A stretch of 21,889 nt of DNA. It comes from Candidatus Adlerbacteria bacterium RIFCSPHIGHO2_02_FULL_54_18. Lineage in GTDB: Bacteria; Patescibacteriota; Minisyncoccia; Phycocordibacterales; SBAW01. The stretch spans positions 1 to 21,889 of the forward strand of contig MEWV01000016.1 in assembly GCA_001775445.1 (NCBI GenBank), given 5' to 3'. Made by a program: the position numbers and the translations under genes. Of the stretch, positions 12,964-19,496 are shown one piece after another (within the stretch, counting starts at the first letter, position 1; the number at the start of each line of letters is the position of its first letter). A model generated the notes under the pieces. It worked only from the letters and a program-made list of their open reading frames with translations. It did no database searches and was not told the DNA's origin.

Positions 12964-14641
12964 ATTGTGTGTCCAAGTCGACGACGCGCTTCAGCTCCTC
13001 CATTGAAGTCAATCCGCGCAGCACTTTAATTATGCCGTCCTCTTGCATACTCGGGATGCCCTGCGGGCGGGCGGCCTGATATACCTCGCGTTCGGAGGGC
13101 TTACTGCGCAAAATCGTTTCTATCGCCGAATCCATAAACACCGCCTCATAAATACCCATTCGGCCCTTGTAGCCGCGGCCGTGGCACTCTTCGCACCCCC
13201 CTTCTTTTGCCCGCCACACTTTTTTTGTTTCTGCGGGGACGAGCGCTTTGTCTACTATGGTGCCGAGATACTTGTCTATCACTTTTTGTTCCTCAGGTGT
13301 CGGAGTGCCTTCAGTTTTGCATTTTTTACAGAGTGTGCGCACAAGGCGCTGGGCGAGCGTGGCATTGACCGCCGAGGAAATAACCTTTTCGTCGATGCCG
13401 AGGTCGATAAGTCGGGGGAAGGAGCCCGCCGCATCGTTGGTGTGCAAGGTGGAGAAGACGAGGTGTCCGGTGAGCGCGGCGTTTATGGCGGTCTCCGCGA
13501 CCTCTCTGTCGCGGATCTCGCCGACCATAATGACATCGGGGTCTTGTCGCAGGGCCGAGCGCAGTCCGTTTGCAAAAGTGTAGTTCTTTTTGTCCACCTG
13601 GGTTTGTACCAGACCCTGCAAGTGATACTCGATAGGGTCTTCAATGGTGATTATTTTTGTGCCGGGCGAGTTTATCTTGCGCAAAAACGCGTAGAGCGTT
13701 GTTGTTTTGCCCGAGCCGGTGGGGCCGGTGGTCAAAATCATTCCGTTCGGCTTGGCGATTTCTTTTAAGAGCCGCGTGAGCAGCTTTTCTCCGAAGCCGA
13801 GCTCCTCAAGCGGCACGCCGATTGATTTTGGGTTGAGAATGCGCAACACCATTGTCTCGGCATAGTTGCCGGGGAGTATCGAGGTGCGCAGCTCAATTTC
13901 CTGACCTTTAATTTTTATGGAAAAGCGGCCGTCTTGCGCTTCGCCTGCAACATTGAGTTTGAGTCCGGAGAGGAGTTTTAGCCGCGAGAGCGCGAGCCGG
14001 TATGTCTCGCTGTCTATAGAAGCCACATCTACCAAGACGCCGTCGAGACGGTAGCGCAGCCGCACCGCCTGCTCCTCCGGCTCAAAGTGGATATCGGAGG
14101 CGCTGGTGGAGAGTCCGCCCGCAAGAATAATTTCGAGTATACGGGTGATTCGGTAGGCGCGCTTCAATTCGACCGCCTCTTTTATCAGCGTGCCGATGTC
14201 CTCGAGCCCCTTCATCTTTATCATTAACGCTTCGAGATCGTCGCCCGAGAGCTCAAACACACCGGCCTTCGTTTCTTGCGCATAGGACAGGTCGGCATAG
14301 CGCTGGTAGGCGCGCTTTAGCGACTCCTGCGAGCACATATAGAGCGTTACCTCGTATCCCATATCTTGGAGCTTGCTTACGAGCGCTTTTACCTTTGGGT
14401 TTTCCGGCGCGCGCACCGCTACCGAGAGCCGTTTGCCGATGTGTCCGAATGCCGCCGCCTCGGCCTCTTTTGAGTCCTTTTCGCTTATGAGTCGCAGGGC
14501 ATCCACATTGACAGCGACAAGAGAAAGGTCGACATACTCGACGCCGTACTTTTTTGACAGAATCTGCGCGAGGTCCTCCTCTTCGCGGCGCTTGAGGAAC
14601 TCGACGCGCTTCTGTTGCTCCTGGTCGTTAAAGACCGCCAT
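12962..14641 (-). CDS. pilB: Type IV pilus assembly / type II secretion ATPase PilB (GspE family)
   Basis: A 559-residue secretion ATPase. The N-terminal part (about 1-150) corresponds to the T2SSE N domain (LAQILSKKYGVEYVDLS). The core has Walker A GPTGSGKTTTLYA near residue 302, the Asp box in ITIEDPIEY, Walker B VIMVGEIRDRE and the His box in TGHLVFSTLHTND. A zinc-binding four-cysteine module follows (CKKC ... CEECHGRGYKGRMGIYE). It powers pilus extension from the cytoplasmic face; many Patescibacteria keep type IV pili for attachment or DNA uptake. The frame runs on upstream into tsaE on the other strand, but the ATG at 14641 fits: a perfect TATAAT lies 6 bases before it. No other pilus gene is adjacent. 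Confidence 0.93.
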   Translation of the reverse strand: MAVFNDQEQQKRVEFLKRREEEDLAQILSKKYGVEYVDLSLVAVNVDALRLISEKDSKEAEAAAFGHIGKRLSVAVRAPENPKVKALVSKLQDMGYEVTLYMCSQESLKRAYQRYADLSYAQETKAGVFELSGDDLEALMIKMKGLEDIGTLIKEAVELKRAYRITRILEIILAGGLSTSASDIHFEPEEQAVRLRYRLDGVLVDVASIDSETYRLALSRLKLLSGLKLNVAGEAQDGRFSIKIKGQEIELRTSILPGNYAETMVLRILNPKSIGVPLEELGFGEKLLTRLLKEIAKPNGMILTTGPTGSGKTTTLYAFLRKINSPGTKIITIEDPIEYHLQGLVQTQVDKKNYTFANGLRSALRQDPDVIMVGEIRDREVAETAINAALTGHLVFSTLHTNDAAGSFPRLIDLGIDEKVISSAVNATLAQRLVRTLCKKCKTEGTPTPEEQKVIDKYLGTIVDKALVPAETKKVWRAKEGGCEECHGRGYKGRMGIYEAVFMDSAIETILRSKPSEREVYQAARPQGIPSMQEDGIIKVLRGLTSMEELKRVVDLDTQ

Positions 14642-14646
14642 GCGTG

Positions 14647-14653
14647 TATTATA
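14647..14653. promoter_or_regulatory. Symmetric bidirectional -10 element for pilB and tsaE
   Basis: The 9-mer GTATTATAC (14646-14654) reads TATTAT on the plus strand (14647-14652) and TATAAT on the minus strand (14653-14648). Each hexamer is followed by exactly 6 bases and then an ATG (tsaE 14659, pilB 14641). No convincing -35 is visible on either side. Confidence 0.6.
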
Positions 14654-14658
14654 CAGGC

Positions 14659-15093
14659 ATGCAAAAGGTCCGGCTTTCAGATTTGTCACAATGTGCCAAG
14701 GAGGTGCTGGCCGGGCTTCATGCAAAAGAGGGTGCGGCTATTGTTGCATTGCGGGGCGATTTAGGCGCCGGCAAAACAACCTTTACTCAAGCACTCGCGC
14801 GCGAGCTTGGGATTACTGACATAATCCAAAGCCCGACCTACGTCTTGATGAAGAAATATGAAATTAAAAAGGCGTCACCTTTTACAACACTCATTCATAT
14901 AGATGCGTACCGGCTCGAAGACCCGAAAGAATTTTCTGCATTAAACCCCGAGCAATTTTTGCAGGACCCGAAGACAGTGGTGGCGGTTGAGTGGCCGGAG
15001 CGGCTCGGTTCGGCGCTCCCTGCGCCCGACCTCATTATCCGTTTTTCTTCCGAAGGTGCGGGCGAGGGTGAGCGCTATGTAGCGCTGGGTTAG
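14659..15093 (+). CDS. tsaE: tRNA threonylcarbamoyladenosine biosynthesis ATPase TsaE
   Basis: A 144-residue P-loop protein with GDLGAGKTTF (33-42), SPTYVLMKKY and HIDAYRLED, the family's Walker A, switch and Walker B-type motifs, and VAVEWPERLG near the end. TsaE works with TsaD and TsaB to make t6A37 in ANN-decoding tRNAs. I use the ATG at 14659; an upstream GTG adds only five residues and overlaps the promoter. It starts 17 bases from the divergent pilB, sharing its -10 region, and polA follows 9 bases after its stop, so tsaE-polA-holA is a likely operon. Confidence 0.94.
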   Translation: MQKVRLSDLSQCAKEVLAGLHAKEGAAIVALRGDLGAGKTTFTQALARELGITDIIQSPTYVLMKKYEIKKASPFTTLIHIDAYRLEDPKEFSALNPEQFLQDPKTVVAVEWPERLGSALPAPDLIIRFSSEGAGEGERYVALG

Positions 15094-15102
15094 AATGGCC
15101 CT

Positions 15103-17478
15103 ATGTCTAAAAGCAACAAAAAGCGTCTGGTGATACTCGACACGCACGCAATTTTGCACCGCGCTTATCACGCTTTGCCGGACTTTTCCTCCAGTAAGGG
15201 AGAGCCCACCGGAGCGCTCTACGGGCTTATCTCAATGCTATTGCGCATTATCACCGACCTCGGGCCCGACTATATTGCGGCCGCTTTCGACCTGCCGGGC
15301 CCCACCTTCCGCGATGTTGCATACGAGCAGTACAAAGGTACGCGTCAAAAAACAGACGACGCACTCATTCACCAGATTAAGCGCTCGCGCGATGTGCTTA
15401 AGGCGTTCGGAGTACCACTCTATGATGCGGAGGGTTTTGAAGCGGATGACGTGGTAGGCACTATTGTTGAGCAGGTAAAAAATAAAAAAGAAGTTGAGAC
15501 AATAATCGCCTCCGGCGATATGGACACGCTCCAGTTGGTGGACGGCGAGCGTGTAAAAGTTTTTACTTTAAAAAAGGGTTTGAGTGAAACGGTTTTGTAT
15601 GACGAAAAGGCGGTTGTGGGGCGTTTTGGCTTTGGCCCGCGCTCGCTCCCGGAGTACAAAGGCCTACGGGGCGATCCGAGCGACAATATCCCGGGGGTAA
15701 AAGGGGTGGGGGAGAAGACCGCCGAGCTGCTCATCGGTGAGTACGGCACGATAGACAAAATGTATGCGGTGCTCAAGAAAAACCCGGAGCGCCTCGCGGC
15801 TCTGGGTGTAAAGGAGGGCATGATAGTAAAACTGCGCGAGCAGGAGGAGGAGGCGCAGTTCAGCAAGATGCTCGCCGAGATACGTCGTGATGTTCCAGTC
15901 GATTTTGTTTTGCCGAAGCGCACCTGGCGGGAGAGTGCCAATGCGGCAGAGATACTCGGAATGCTCAATGAGTTTGAGTTTCGCTCTCTTACGGGGAGGG
16001 TGAAGCAGATTCTTGACGGTGGTAAAAGCAACGCCCCGCTCGAAAGCCCCCTTCACCCTTCTTTTATCTCCGTCCCCACCGACGTTTTGCCGGAGGAAAT
16101 TCAGCAGGTGGCACTTGCGGTGTGGCTCTTGGACTCCAACTTGACCGAGCCAATGCTTGAGGATATCTACCGAGTGGGGAAGTCGCAGGACTTCGACGAG
16201 GCCAAGAAAAATATCTTGCGAGAGATAAAAGAGCGTGCATTGTCGTTTGTGTACGAAAAGATAGAACTACCTCTCACGCCCGTGCTTCGGAGGATGGAGA
16301 AGCGGGGAGTACGTATAGACAAAGAGTTTTTCAAAAAATTATCCAAGGACTATCATAAAAATATGGAGGCGATAGCCGCGCGCATTTACTCACACGCGGG
16401 AGTCGAGTTTAATATTGGTTCTCCCAAGCAACTCGGTGGGGTACTCTTCGACACGCTGGGGCTTGTAGCAAAAAAGAAGACCGCGGGCGGTGCTCGCTCA
16501 ACGAAAGAAAGCGAGCTTATAAAACTCCGCGAGGCGCACCCGATAGTGGACGAGGTGCTTGCCTACCGAGAGGTGCAGAAGCTCCTCTCCACTTACATCG
16601 ATACCATCCCCGCCTTGGTTGCCGAGGACGGCCGCCTGCATACCACCTATATACAAACGGGGACAACTACCGGTCGCGTCGCGTCGCAAAACCCCAACCT
16701 TCAAAATATTCCCATTAAGTCCGACCTGGGGCGGGCAATCCGAAACGGGTTTGTGGCGGGCGAGGGGAGGGAGCTTCTCTCTTTCGACTACAGCCAGGTG
16801 GAGTTGCGCATCGCGGCGCTTCTGTCGGGAGACGAAGCGCTTGTGGAGATATTTAAAACTGGCCGCGATGTTCACACAGAGGTGGCGTCGCGCGTGTTCC
16901 ACGCGCGGCCCGAGGAGGTTAGCTACGAGATGCGCCGCCGCGCAAAGGTTATCAACTTTGGAATCCTCTACGGAATGGGAGTGACCTCGCTCCAGCAGGC
17001 GCTCGGCACAAAGCGCGCCGAAGCACAGGAGTTTTATAACCAGTATTTTGAGGCCTTTCCCCGGCTCTCCGCGTATATGGATGAGACCATTGCACGCGCA
17101 GGAAAGCTCGGCTATACCGAGACATATTTCGGCCGCAGACGCTACTTCGACGGGATTAAGTCGCCTATCCCGTATGTAAAGGCGGCCGCCGAGCGGATGG
17201 CGCTCAACGCACCGTTTCAGGGCACGGCCGCCGACTTGTTTAAACTTGCAATGCTGCGCGTCGACGAGTATCTGCAGGCGCAAGGAAACAAAGGATACTT
17301 GCTACTACAGGTGCACGACGAGCTCGTGTTTGAGGTTGAGGAGGGGAGTGTCACGGAGAGTGCGCCCGCACTCCGTAAAATTATGGAGAACATTATGCCG
17401 CCCTCCGAACGCAAGGGAATACCCTTTCTTGTCGAAGGGAAAGCGGGGAAAAACTGGGGCGAGATGACTAAATTATGA
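15103..17478 (+). CDS. polA: DNA polymerase I without a proofreading domain
   Basis: A 791-residue enzyme. Residues 1 to about 300 are the 5' nuclease (flap endonuclease): LVILDTHAILHRAYHALP, FEADDVVGTI, ASGDMDTLQLV and the helix-hairpin-helix GDPSDNIPGVKGVGEKTA. The polymerase domain starts near 380 and shows motif A DYSQVELR (near 562), motif B RRRAKVINFGILYG (near 611) and motif C QVHDELVF (near 737). Only about 80 residues lie between the two, where E. coli and Bacillus enzymes have a 3'-5' exonuclease fold of nearly 200, and no DxE motif is present. It fills gaps and removes primers. Its stop overlaps the holA start by 4 bases. Confidence 0.96.
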   Translation: MSKSNKKRLVILDTHAILHRAYHALPDFSSSKGEPTGALYGLISMLLRIITDLGPDYIAAAFDLPGPTFRDVAYEQYKGTRQKTDDALIHQIKRSRDVLKAFGVPLYDAEGFEADDVVGTIVEQVKNKKEVETIIASGDMDTLQLVDGERVKVFTLKKGLSETVLYDEKAVVGRFGFGPRSLPEYKGLRGDPSDNIPGVKGVGEKTAELLIGEYGTIDKMYAVLKKNPERLAALGVKEGMIVKLREQEEEAQFSKMLAEIRRDVPVDFVLPKRTWRESANAAEILGMLNEFEFRSLTGRVKQILDGGKSNAPLESPLHPSFISVPTDVLPEEIQQVALAVWLLDSNLTEPMLEDIYRVGKSQDFDEAKKNILREIKERALSFVYEKIELPLTPVLRRMEKRGVRIDKEFFKKLSKDYHKNMEAIAARIYSHAGVEFNIGSPKQLGGVLFDTLGLVAKKKTAGGARSTKESELIKLREAHPIVDEVLAYREVQKLLSTYIDTIPALVAEDGRLHTTYIQTGTTTGRVASQNPNLQNIPIKSDLGRAIRNGFVAGEGRELLSFDYSQVELRIAALLSGDEALVEIFKTGRDVHTEVASRVFHARPEEVSYEMRRRAKVINFGILYGMGVTSLQQALGTKRAEAQEFYNQYFEAFPRLSAYMDETIARAGKLGYTETYFGRRRYFDGIKSPIPYVKAAAERMALNAPFQGTAADLFKLAMLRVDEYLQAQGNKGYLLLQVHDELVFEVEEGSVTESAPALRKIMENIMPPSERKGIPFLVEGKAGKNWGEMTKL

Positions 17479-18026
17479 TTATTGTAGCGGTAGGAAAAAC
17501 AAAAAAAGGTGAGGAGCTTGTATGGGAACGGCTTGAGAAGGAAGAAATCGCGACACTCGCTTCTACACCAGCGCTCTTCGGCGGTGACCGAACTTTTGTG
17601 CTCGAGGGCGCGCTCTATGGCGAGCGGGCGGAGGAGTTTATGCGCTCGCTGGAGGTATTTTCCGAATCGCCGCACACCTTTGTTTTTGTTGAAGAAAAAT
17701 TACTAAAGGCCGAAACCGACGCGCTCAAAAAAGTGGGAGCACTGCTGGAGATAGAAAAGCGCCCGCTCCCCGCCAAGCGCGGGTTTGACTCCTTTGGCGT
17801 TGCGCAGGCGCTCGGCGCCCGCGATAGAAAGCGGTTATGGCTGGGGCTCATGCAGTCCTTTAAGGCGGGAGAAAGGGCAGAGGCGGTAGCCGGGCTCTTA
17901 TGTTGGAAAGCGCGACAAATGAAGAGCGTACAGCTCTCCCGCGAGTTGGTGAAAATCTATCACGACTCCCACCGCGGAGCGGGGGAGTTAGAGTTGTTGC
18001 TGGAACGATTTGCACTGAAGTTATAA
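17475..18026 (+). CDS. holA: DNA polymerase III delta subunit-like protein (short)
   Basis: A 183-residue protein against about 330-340 for typical HolA. The segment TPALFGGDRTFVLEGALYGERAEEF followed by TFVFVEEKLLKAETDALKKVG matches the delta pattern (LF-basic-LVVLE, then a VF-E-KLDKR-like strand), and the C-terminal helices (FGVAQALGARDRKRLWLGLM ... AVAGLLCWKARQMKSVQLS) match the clamp-loader collar and domain III. The first 70-80 residues of the usual N-terminal domain are missing or compressed. Delta opens the DnaN clamp for loading. The ATG overlaps the polA TGA (ATGA), which fits coupled translation. Assignment rests on pattern and context; a different polymerase accessory factor is possible. 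Confidence 0.7.
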   Translation: MIIVAVGKTKKGEELVWERLEKEEIATLASTPALFGGDRTFVLEGALYGERAEEFMRSLEVFSESPHTFVFVEEKLLKAETDALKKVGALLEIEKRPLPAKRGFDSFGVAQALGARDRKRLWLGLMQSFKAGERAEAVAGLLCWKARQMKSVQLSRELVKIYHDSHRGAGELELLLERFALKL

Positions 18027-18077
18027 GTAAGTGTTTATAAGATCAGCTATCGCTGGATTTATAGATTTTATTTTTGC

Positions 18078-18106
18078 TAGAAAAATCGGGCAACTTTTGC
18101 TATAGT
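18078..18106 (+). promoter_or_regulatory. Probable tRNA-Lys promoter
   Basis: TAGAAA (18078-18083), a 17-base spacer and TATAGT (18101-18106), 33 bases before the tRNA. The 112-base gap after holA holds nothing else clear; a short CAGC-TATC-GCTG hairpin at 18044 lacks a proper T-run. Confidence 0.45.
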
Positions 18107-18138
18107 ATTGTCAATCCGCCATTTTTGGCGGAGTATAT

Positions 18139-18211
18139 CCGCCCCTAGCTCAATTGGTAGAGCAATTGCCTTTTAAGCAAGAGGTTCCGCGTTCGATTCG
18201 CGGGGGGCGGA
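18139..18211 (+). tRNA. tRNA-Lys (anticodon TTT)
   Basis: A full cloverleaf: acceptor CCGCCCC/GGGGCGG, D arm GCTC/GAGC, anticodon loop CTTTTAA with TTT at 18172-18174, T arm CCGCG-TTCGATT-CGCGG, discriminator A at 18211. The outermost anticodon-stem pair is A-G. The CCA end is not encoded; ca follows the discriminator. Confidence 0.96.
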
Positions 18212-18253
18212 CAAAGATATGGTATAGCTTTCGCAGGTTAAGTTCCGCACTAG

Positions 18254-18273
18254 TCGCCTCGCTTCGCTTGGTG
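18254..18273 (+). repeat. tRNA-proximal hairpin repeat, copy 1
   Basis: tcgcctcgcttcgct (18254-18268) recurs exactly at 21745-21759. In both places it lies shortly downstream of a tRNA (43 and 27 bases). Here CGCC (18255-18258) can pair with GGTG (18270-18273) in RNA using a G-U pair. Confidence 0.5.
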
Positions 18274-18274
18274 T

Positions 18275-18303
18275 TTGTAATCAATCGTCAGATGTGGCAT
18301 AGT
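18275..18303 (+). promoter_or_regulatory. Probable promoter of the secreted-protein gene
   Basis: TTGTAA (18275-18280), a 17-base spacer and CATAGT (18298-18303). A small inverted repeat AGTCT-GAATT-AGACT (18301-18315) starts inside the -10 and could be an operator or a leader hairpin. Confidence 0.4.
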
Positions 18304-18336
18304 CTGAATTAGACTGTCAGACCCCCCACCAACCGC

Positions 18337-18342
18337 AGGAGG
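18337..18342 (+). promoter_or_regulatory. Strong Shine-Dalgarno site deciding a TTG start
   Basis: AGGAGG, five bases before the TTG at 18348. It is the only strong Shine-Dalgarno match I find before any gene in the window, and it fixes the start of the following gene. Confidence 0.8.
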
Positions 18343-18347
18343 ACCCC

Positions 18348-18782
18348 TTGAGACGCATTTCAGTTATCGCAATCTTTGCGGCTTGTATTCTCACCGCTAC
18401 CCTCCCCCGCGACGCGGCGGGACAATCGACTGAACCGGGACTGTTCGGTGGGCTGCTGTGTAACACTCAACAGCAAGCCGAGGATGTGTTTCTGCGCTCG
18501 CTGAAGAATGTCGGCGGGCTGCAAGGCCAGTTGCAAGCCATCAATGAGTTGAATGCGGCGAACAACGGCCCCGTGTGCATCGTGGTGATGCAAATGCAGC
18601 TCGAAGTGATCATGCGCCGCATCGATGCTCTCGCCCACGGCGGCAACCTCTATGATGTCGTCGAGGTTACCATCCGAGCTGCGAGCATCCCCGCGTTCCC
18701 GGTGTTCGCCCACATTGTCTTCCCGGTTCCCATCGTCAGGTACAGCGTAATGGGTGCTGGTTACAAAGGGGCCAAACTTTGA
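18348..18782 (+). CDS. Predicted secreted protein of unknown function
   Basis: A 144-residue protein starting at TTG, supported by a perfect Shine-Dalgarno site. The N-terminus MRRISVIAIFAACILTATLP is a signal peptide (basic start, hydrophobic core), with likely cleavage near DAAG-QS around residue 25. The mature part has two Cys (in LLCNTQQ and PVCIVV) that could form a disulfide, a predicted helical region (AEDVFLRSLKNVGGLQGQLQAINELNAA) and a hydrophobic C-terminal third. I do not recognise the family. It has its own promoter and terminator and sits alone downstream of tRNA-Lys. Its start context differs from all neighbours, so recent acquisition is possible. Its place next to a tRNA fits that but does not prove it. 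Confidence 0.75.
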   Translation: MRRISVIAIFAACILTATLPRDAAGQSTEPGLFGGLLCNTQQQAEDVFLRSLKNVGGLQGQLQAINELNAANNGPVCIVVMQMQLEVIMRRIDALAHGGNLYDVVEVTIRAASIPAFPVFAHIVFPVPIVRYSVMGAGYKGAKL

Positions 18783-18818
18783 GACCTCCCGGCCCCAATC
18801 CGCCCACCAGAAGAATCC

Positions 18819-18858
18819 CCGTACCGGGACCTTCTCGGTGCGGCGGTTTTCTGTTTTT
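18819..18858 (+). terminator. Intrinsic terminator after the secreted-protein gene
   Basis: CCGTACCG / CGGTGCGG (one G-U pair) closes a 9-base loop, followed by CGG and two T-runs (18847-18850, 18854-18858). It ends 36 bases beyond the gene's coding end and reaches the stop of the convergent operon. Confidence 0.7.
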
Positions 18859-19270
18859 ACAGTGGCAAGTCGTAGGCCATCGCTCCGGCTCCCGAGATGA
18901 GAAGTGAGAGACAGATTATAAAAAAGAGGAGCATAGTGCTGCGCGAGAGAGGAAAGCGCACCGCCATAAGGTGCGGGTAGAAGCGCCTGTATACCGCGTA
19001 TTTGACCATACCGACCATGCCGAGGAGTGCCATTATTTGCGTATAATAGCCGAAGAAAAGCCCCGCTCCTATGAGCCCCGCAACAATAGCCATGAGCCAG
19101 GCGATCCGCGGCCCCACAGCGCCGATGAGGGGGAGGGGTGAGCGACCTATCTCTTCTTGGTGTACAATGTAAAAATACGCTAAATAAAAGAGCACGCCCG
19201 CCGCGCCGATGCGCAAGAGCGTCGGAGCAAAAAAGGAAAACACGAGCAGGTCGGGGAAGGTGTTGAGCAT
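18857..19270 (-). CDS. Small polytopic membrane protein, unknown function
   Basis: A 137-residue protein with about four membrane helices: FAPTLLRIGAAGVLFYLAYF, AWLMAIVAGLIGAGLFFGYY, a third around IMALLGMVGMVKYAVY, and the C-terminal TMLLFFIICLSLLISGAGAM. The layout and the LRIGAAGVLFYLAYFYIV segment recall DoxX-like proteins, but I would not assign it. It is the last gene of the ruvA operon, one base after the preceding small membrane protein. Its stop lies at the edge of the opposing terminator. Confidence 0.7.
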   Translation of the reverse strand: MLNTFPDLLVFSFFAPTLLRIGAAGVLFYLAYFYIVHQEEIGRSPLPLIGAVGPRIAWLMAIVAGLIGAGLFFGYYTQIMALLGMVGMVKYAVYRRFYPHLMAVRFPLSRSTMLLFFIICLSLLISGAGAMAYDLPL

Positions 19271-19271
19271 A

Positions 19272-19493
19272 TTATTGTTTATTTACGCGAGTATCGATGG
19301 TGGTGGTGGCACTAAGTTGAGGTCCATATGCGTCGCCGCTTCCCACAGGCATAGGCGGCGCAAGGAAGAGTCCGCGCAAGTCGGCTTTGTCCGGGCCGCC
19401 GTTGTAGTACCACAGCAGCACAAGGACAAGTAATATGCCGCCGACAAAAAGAATGATTTCATAGGGTCCGCCGGATTCCGGTTCGTCAGCCAT
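19272..19493 (-). CDS. Small single-pass membrane protein, unknown function
   Basis: A 73-residue protein with an acidic start (MADEPESGG), one membrane helix (YEIILFVGGILLVLVLLWYY, about 11-30) and a polar tail rich in Gly, Pro, Asp and Thr. By the positive-inside rule neither side is strongly basic, so orientation is uncertain. It sits 3 bases after the MurE-like gene and one base before the four-helix protein, so all are likely cotranscribed and may act at the envelope together. Family unknown. Confidence 0.65.
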   Translation of the reverse strand: MADEPESGGPYEIILFVGGILLVLVLLWYYNGGPDKADLRGLFLAPPMPVGSGDAYGPQLSATTTIDTRVNKQ

Positions 19494-19496
19494 AGG

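Larger units (their letters stand above)
12687..12965 (+). ncRNA. Candidate structured noncoding RNA, unassigned
   Basis: This is the only stretch over 300 bases in the window (12659-12961) without a protein gene. It has a consensus promoter at its start and an intrinsic terminator at its end. The predicted RNA of about 275 nt folds around a long closing helix: 12727-12734 with 12873-12880 (8 bp) and 12737-12746 with 12861-12870 (10 bp), joined by one U-G pair and one C-C mismatch. Inside lie ACCCGC/GCGGGU (12754-12759 with 12809-12814), GGCA-UUUU-UGCC (12825-12836) and UCCCGG-CUUG-CCGGGA (12841-12856); outside is GGG-A-CUC-UCAA-GAG-C-CCC (12898-12915). ACUCUC occurs three times. I looked for landmarks of tmRNA, RNase P RNA, SRP RNA and 6S RNA and found none convincing. 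The exact 5' end is inferred. Confidence 0.65.

Noticed and set aside
12687..12965. Assignment of the structured RNA to tmRNA, RNase P RNA, SRP RNA or 6S RNA
   Set aside because: I saw no tRNA-like ends or tag frame, no RNase P core motif such as GAGGAAAGTC, no SRP apical motif, and no single long 6S-type hairpin with a central bubble. A covariance model search could overturn this.
12791..13006. Plus-strand open frame of 71 codons over the candidate RNA
   Set aside because: No start signal, no family features, and it crosses the terminator into pilB antisense; the region behaves as RNA.
13043..13768. Plus-strand open frame of 241 codons inside pilB
   Set aside because: Fully antisense to the conserved ATPase core, with no recognisable domain.
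16498..17283. Minus-strand open frame of 261 codons inside polA
   Set aside because: It lies opposite the conserved polymerase motifs; its Cys/His/Arg-rich composition is that of an antisense shadow in GC-rich coding DNA.
18041..18076. Terminator after holA
   Set aside because: Only a 4-5 bp hairpin (CAGC-TATC-GCTG) with A-rich interruptions before the T-run; too weak to call.
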